From Bacilli bacterium (GTDB lineage Bacteria; Bacillota_I; Bacilli_A; RF39; UBA660), in contig CAAHEL010000106.1 in the NCBI GenBank assembly GCA_900772445.1, positions 1 to 15,991 on the forward strand: 15,991 bases of DNA, read 5' to 3'. Both the position numbers and the translations under genes were made by a program. This document shows positions 13,378 to 15,991 of the stretch, one piece after another; the stretch's first letter is position 1; each line of letters starts with the position of its first letter. A model generated the notes under the pieces. It searched no databases, had not been told where the DNA came from, and was given only the letters and a program-made list of their open reading frames with translations.

Positions 13378-15003
13378 ACCAATAAATTCCCTTAATATTG
13401 ATATTTTTGGCACTTCTTCCGAAGGAACCGGTAAAACATTTTTAAATAATTCCAATAACCTTATGGCAGTTTGGTATTCAGGATCATCTTTCTTAACAGA
13501 AAACAATAACGGTTCAGCATAAGTTTTTAAAACTCCTAATTCATAAGAAAGTGATGAATTAAATAAAACATCTGCATTATCTTGACAAGGAAATACCCAT
13601 TTTTCTTCCCCTCTTCTTACACTATACCAATTTTTTAACGTTACTTCTGGTTTATATCCCCTAGTTCTATTATCCCTTATCATTCTTCTTAATAATCTTA
13701 TATCTGTCATACTAATTCTATTATCATTATCAATATTCAAATACGTAAGTGGACTTACATAAATTTTAAATTTATTCTTTTTTGGAATATTATCTAGTAA
13801 TTTATCATTCAAGGCGTGTAATCCTTCGATTATTAATATATCACTTTCTCCAAGTTTCATTGCTTTATTAAATATTTTTTCACCCTTAACAAAATCAAAT
13901 ATTGGAGTTATTACCTCTTGATTTTTCAATAATTTTGCTACTTGAGAATCAAATAATTTTAAATCAACTGCTTGTAAACATTCAAAATCATAATTACCAT
14001 TTTCATCTAATGGTGTTTCTTCCCTATTTACAAAATAATCATCTATAGAAAGTGGTACAGGATTTAATCCAAGAGTCTTAAGATATAACGATAATTTTCT
14101 TGCCGTTGTAGTTTTTCCTGATGATGATGGACCAGATAATAAAACTATTTTAATATTTTGCTTATTTGATACTATTTCTTCAGCAATAGATAATAGTTTA
14201 TAATCTTGAATTATTTCAGATAAATTAACTACTTCACCAGCATTATTATTAATTATTGCTTCATTTAATTCCCCAAGATTACTTATCTTCAAAACATTTC
14301 CCCAATTAGTATAATCCTCAAGAGAATTAAAATAATTTTCGTGATGAGTATATTTAATTATTTTCTTATCATCATAAATTGATGGAAATCTTACTACTAC
14401 ACCCTTTCCTTCAATTAAAGATAAATCAAAATATTTTAAAACACTACTATCATATGGTAAATCTCCAAGAATATATTCATAATATTCTTCAAAACGATAT
14501 AACTTTACATAACTTGATGTATCATAAGTCAAAGTTTTAACCTTATCATATCTCTTATTACTCTTAAAATAATTTATTGCTTCAGTTCTAGTAGTTTCTA
14601 TTTTTTCAAAAGGAATTGCTAACGATACTTTTTCTTTCATTTTCTTCTTAATTGCCATTAATTCATCTTTAGTAACCAATTTATTTACTTGACAATATAC
14701 CCCTTTATCTATAGAAAACCTTACTATTACTTCAGTATCTTTACCTAATACTTCCTTTACTGATACCTCAAATAACAATAATAATCCCTTTTCATAAATC
14801 TTATTACCTTGTTTAGTATTTATATCATACAAATATATTTTAGAATTTTTATTAAAAGTATCATCATAATTAACTATTCTTCCATCACACATTCCACAAA
14901 TTACATCATCATTATTTATTTCTTTTATTATTTCTCTTAAAGATATCCCTTTTCTTACTTCAATTTTCTTATCATTATCTAATGTTATTATTATATTTGC
15001 CAT
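13360..15003 (-). CDS. TGS-domain nucleoside kinase (uridine kinase/phosphoribulokinase family)
   Basis: A two-part protein of 547 residues. The N-terminus (1-60) resembles a TGS domain and residues about 65-240 the second accessory domain of threonyl-tRNA synthetase. The C-terminal half is a P-loop kinase of the uridine kinase/phosphoribulokinase type: Walker A GPSSSGKTTTA (291-301), a DDYF acid pair (321-324), IIEGLHALND (391-400) and the LLRRMIRDNRTRG lid-like block (437-449). This fusion is a known Firmicute and Thermotoga family, usually annotated uridine kinase or nucleoside kinase, whose substrate is not clear from sequence alone. Monocistronic, divergent from clpP, with its own strong promoter and terminator. 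AAGAGGTG precedes the ATG. The alternative, a short Udk, is excluded by length and the TGS part. Confidence 0.92.
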   Translation of the reverse strand: MANIIITLDNDKKIEVRKGISLREIIKEINNDDVICGMCDGRIVNYDDTFNKNSKIYLYDINTKQGNKIYEKGLLLLFEVSVKEVLGKDTEVIVRFSIDKGVYCQVNKLVTKDELMAIKKKMKEKVSLAIPFEKIETTRTEAINYFKSNKRYDKVKTLTYDTSSYVKLYRFEEYYEYILGDLPYDSSVLKYFDLSLIEGKGVVVRFPSIYDDKKIIKYTHHENYFNSLEDYTNWGNVLKISNLGELNEAIINNNAGEVVNLSEIIQDYKLLSIAEEIVSNKQNIKIVLLSGPSSSGKTTTARKLSLYLKTLGLNPVPLSIDDYFVNREETPLDENGNYDFECLQAVDLKLFDSQVAKLLKNQEVITPIFDFVKGEKIFNKAMKLGESDILIIEGLHALNDKLLDNIPKKNKFKIYVSPLTYLNIDNDNRISMTDIRLLRRMIRDNRTRGYKPEVTLKNWYSVRRGEEKWVFPCQDNADVLFNSSLSYELGVLKTYAEPLLFSVKKDDPEYQTAIRLLELFKNVLPVPSEEVPKISILREFIGGGYFE

Positions 15004-15030
15004 ATATACACCTCTTTACTATATATTCTA

Positions 15031-15059
15031 ATTATATCAATTAATTCACTTATTGTAAA
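15031..15059 (-). promoter_or_regulatory. Strong extended -10 promoter of the nucleoside kinase gene
   Basis: On the minus strand, -35 TTTACA (15059-15054, 5 of 6), a 17-base spacer and TGA-TATAAT, a perfect extended -10 (15036-15031). The inferred leader is about 21 bases. Confidence 0.78.
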
Positions 15060-15088
15060 GTTTTGTCTAATTATTTCATGAATAAAAA

Positions 15089-15117
15089 TTGTAAAATAGC
15101 ACTATTATATTTATAGG
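15089..15117 (+). promoter_or_regulatory. Weak candidate promoter region of clpP
   Basis: On the plus strand, TTGTAA (15089-15094) with TATAGG at 17 bases, or the overlapping TATTAT/TATATT boxes (15103-15111) without a good -35. The choice is unclear. No CtsR-type direct repeat (GGTCAAA) is visible, so classic clp heat-shock control is not supported here. Confidence 0.25.
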
Positions 15118-15124
15118 TGATAAT

Positions 15125-15709
15125 ATGAATTTAGTTCCTGTAGTTATTGAAAAAACCAATACTGGTGAAAGAAGTTATGACATTTATTCTAGACTTTTAA
15201 AAGATAGAATTATAATTATTAATGGAGAAATCAATGACAATTTATCTAATAGCATTGTCGCTCAATTATTATATCTAGATAGCATTAATAATGACGATAT
15301 TTCAATTTATATTAATTCTCCAGGTGGAAGTATTACTGCTGGTATGGCAATATATGATACAATGAATTTTATTAAAAGTGACGTTATTACTATTTGTGTT
15401 GGTATGGCAGCATCAATGGCAGCATTTTTACTTTCCTCTGGAAAAAAAGGTAAACGATATGCTCTTGAAAATTCCGAAGTTATGATACATCAACCATTAG
15501 GAGGAGCACAAGGACAAGCAACAGAAATTAAAATTGCCGCCGAAAGAATTATCAAACTAAAAAAGAAACTCAATACAATTTTATCTAAAAATACAGGTAA
15601 AAGTTTACGAAAAATCGAAAAAGACACCGAAAGAGATCATTTTATGGATAGTAAAGAAGCATTACTTTACGGTATAATCGACAGTATAAAGGTGAAAAAT
15701 GGAAAATAA
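15125..15709 (+). CDS. clpP: ATP-dependent Clp protease proteolytic subunit (ClpP)
   Basis: ClpP is the serine peptidase that assembles into a double heptameric barrel and degrades proteins unfolded by ClpX or ClpC. The 194 residues match the family. The catalytic triad is S97 in GMAASMAAFL, H122 in MIHQPLGG and D171 in DTERDHFMD. INSPGGSITAGMAIYDTM (64-80 region) is the oxyanion-hole segment. The start has a GGTGAT ribosome site 6 bases upstream, and the N-terminus is the mature short type with a possible brief propeptide. It is the first plus-strand gene, divergent from the nucleoside kinase gene. Its 3' end overlaps a 68-codon gene, so the two are probably co-transcribed. Confidence 0.97.
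   Translation: MNLVPVVIEKTNTGERSYDIYSRLLKDRIIIINGEINDNLSNSIVAQLLYLDSINNDDISIYINSPGGSITAGMAIYDTMNFIKSDVITICVGMAASMAAFLLSSGKKGKRYALENSEVMIHQPLGGAQGQATEIKIAAERIIKLKKKLNTILSKNTGKSLRKIEKDTERDHFMDSKEALLYGIIDSIKVKNGK
15688..15701 (+). promoter_or_regulatory. Ribosome site inside clpP for the 68-residue gene
   Basis: AAAGGTG followed by AAAA and ATG, within the last codons of clpP. This supports reinitiation or coupled translation of the downstream small gene. Confidence 0.6.
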
Positions 15710-15905
15710 AGTTATTGATTATGTAATCGAAGATATTAAAACCTTAATTAAAGATGGTTATTCCGAACATAAAGATGAATTTCCTATTACTAACAAAATT
15801 GCTAAACGTATTACCAATAATAATGAAGATATTAACAGTATTGAAAGTTCTTTACTTGATTTATTAATCGAAGAATATTTTAATTACATAAAAAAGGGAA
15901 TGTAA
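15699..15905 (+). CDS. Small hypothetical protein overlapping clpP
   Basis: No family recognised. It encodes 68 residues, mildly acidic and Asn/Ile/Glu/Asp-rich, predicted mostly helical by composition, with no signal peptide, membrane span or cysteine. It overlaps the clpP end by 11 bases in another frame. A strong AAAGGTG ribosome site (15688-15694) lies inside the clpP coding sequence at workable spacing from the ATG. That overlap and site, and the uninterrupted frame, are the grounds for calling it real. Being tied to clpP suggests but does not show a role with the protease, such as an adaptor or substrate. Confidence 0.65.
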   Translation: MENKVIDYVIEDIKTLIKDGYSEHKDEFPITNKIAKRITNNNEDINSIESSLLDLLIEEYFNYIKKGM

Positions 15906-15968
15906 TTACATAAAATACCAATAATAGTAAAATATATAAAAATCATTAAATCATATATTAATACCAAA

Positions 15969-15991
15969 CTCGTTTCTAATAAAGATTCGAG
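15969..15991 (+). terminator. Possible terminator hairpin cut by the window end
   Basis: CTCG (15969-15972) pairs with CGAG (15988-15991), and TCT (15975-15977) with AGA (15983-15985), around a 5-base loop with a 2x2 internal mismatch. A T tract, if present, would lie outside the window. It would be the natural end of the clpP unit. Confidence 0.35.

Noticed and set aside
15004..15124. CtsR or HrcA operator before clpP
   Set aside because: No GGTCAAA tandem or CIRCE-type inverted repeat is visible in the 121-base divergent region.
15961..15991. tRNA T-arm-like GATTCGAG at the window end
   Set aside because: No matching anticodon arm or acceptor stem upstream; better read as part of an incomplete hairpin.

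Overview
The window looks like a stretch of core chromosome from a low-G+C Firmicute with a compact genome. It resembles the uncultured gut Bacilli/Mollicutes-related lineages (RF39-type), but this is inferred from gene families and style, not from a marker gene. The DNA is very AT-rich, coding is dense, and no gene-free stretch exceeds about 125 bases. Tryptophan is encoded by TGG and no reading frame needs TGA as a sense codon. The 15 stops are 12 TAA, 3 TAG and no TGA.

Layout: positions 1-15003 are coded entirely on the minus strand, so transcription runs right to left. From right to left the units are: (1) a TGS-domain/uridine-kinase-like nucleoside kinase (13360-15003); (2) gap, glycolytic glyceraldehyde-3-phosphate dehydrogenase (12274-13272); (3) a two-gene operon of secreted TasA/camelysin-like proteins (11041-12177); (4) a degenerate transglutaminase-like protein followed one base later by a CNNM/CBS/CorC-domain membrane protein, probably Mg2+ efflux (8660-10973); (5) the conserved ecfA1-ecfA2-ecfT-truA block (5450-8536), which is the vitamin ECF transporter energising module plus tRNA pseudouridine synthase; (6) a signal-peptide surface protein with MucBP-like repeats, six cysteines and a C-terminal TPQTG-plus-membrane segment (4078-5346); (7) parC-murF, topoisomerase IV subunit A plus a cell-wall ligase (89-3976). 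At about 15.0-15.1 kb the direction switches, and clpP with a small overlapping unknown gene runs rightward.

Regulatory layout: nearly every transcription unit has a readable sigma-A-type promoter and an intrinsic terminator. Several terminator hairpins are folded out of the last codons of the gene, with the stop codon inside or touching the hairpin. The gap terminator tail overlaps the -35 box of the next operon. Several inferred 5' leaders are only about 9-13 nt.

I see no phage, insertion sequence, CRISPR, rRNA or tRNA, and no wholly new system. The most interesting signals are: an asymmetric EcfA1/EcfA2 pair whose deviations fall mostly on one composite ATP site; the two-gene TasA-like operon without its signal peptidase nearby; a transglutaminase-fold protein lacking the catalytic histidine; the unusual cysteine-bearing surface protein; and the stop-codon-embedded terminators.
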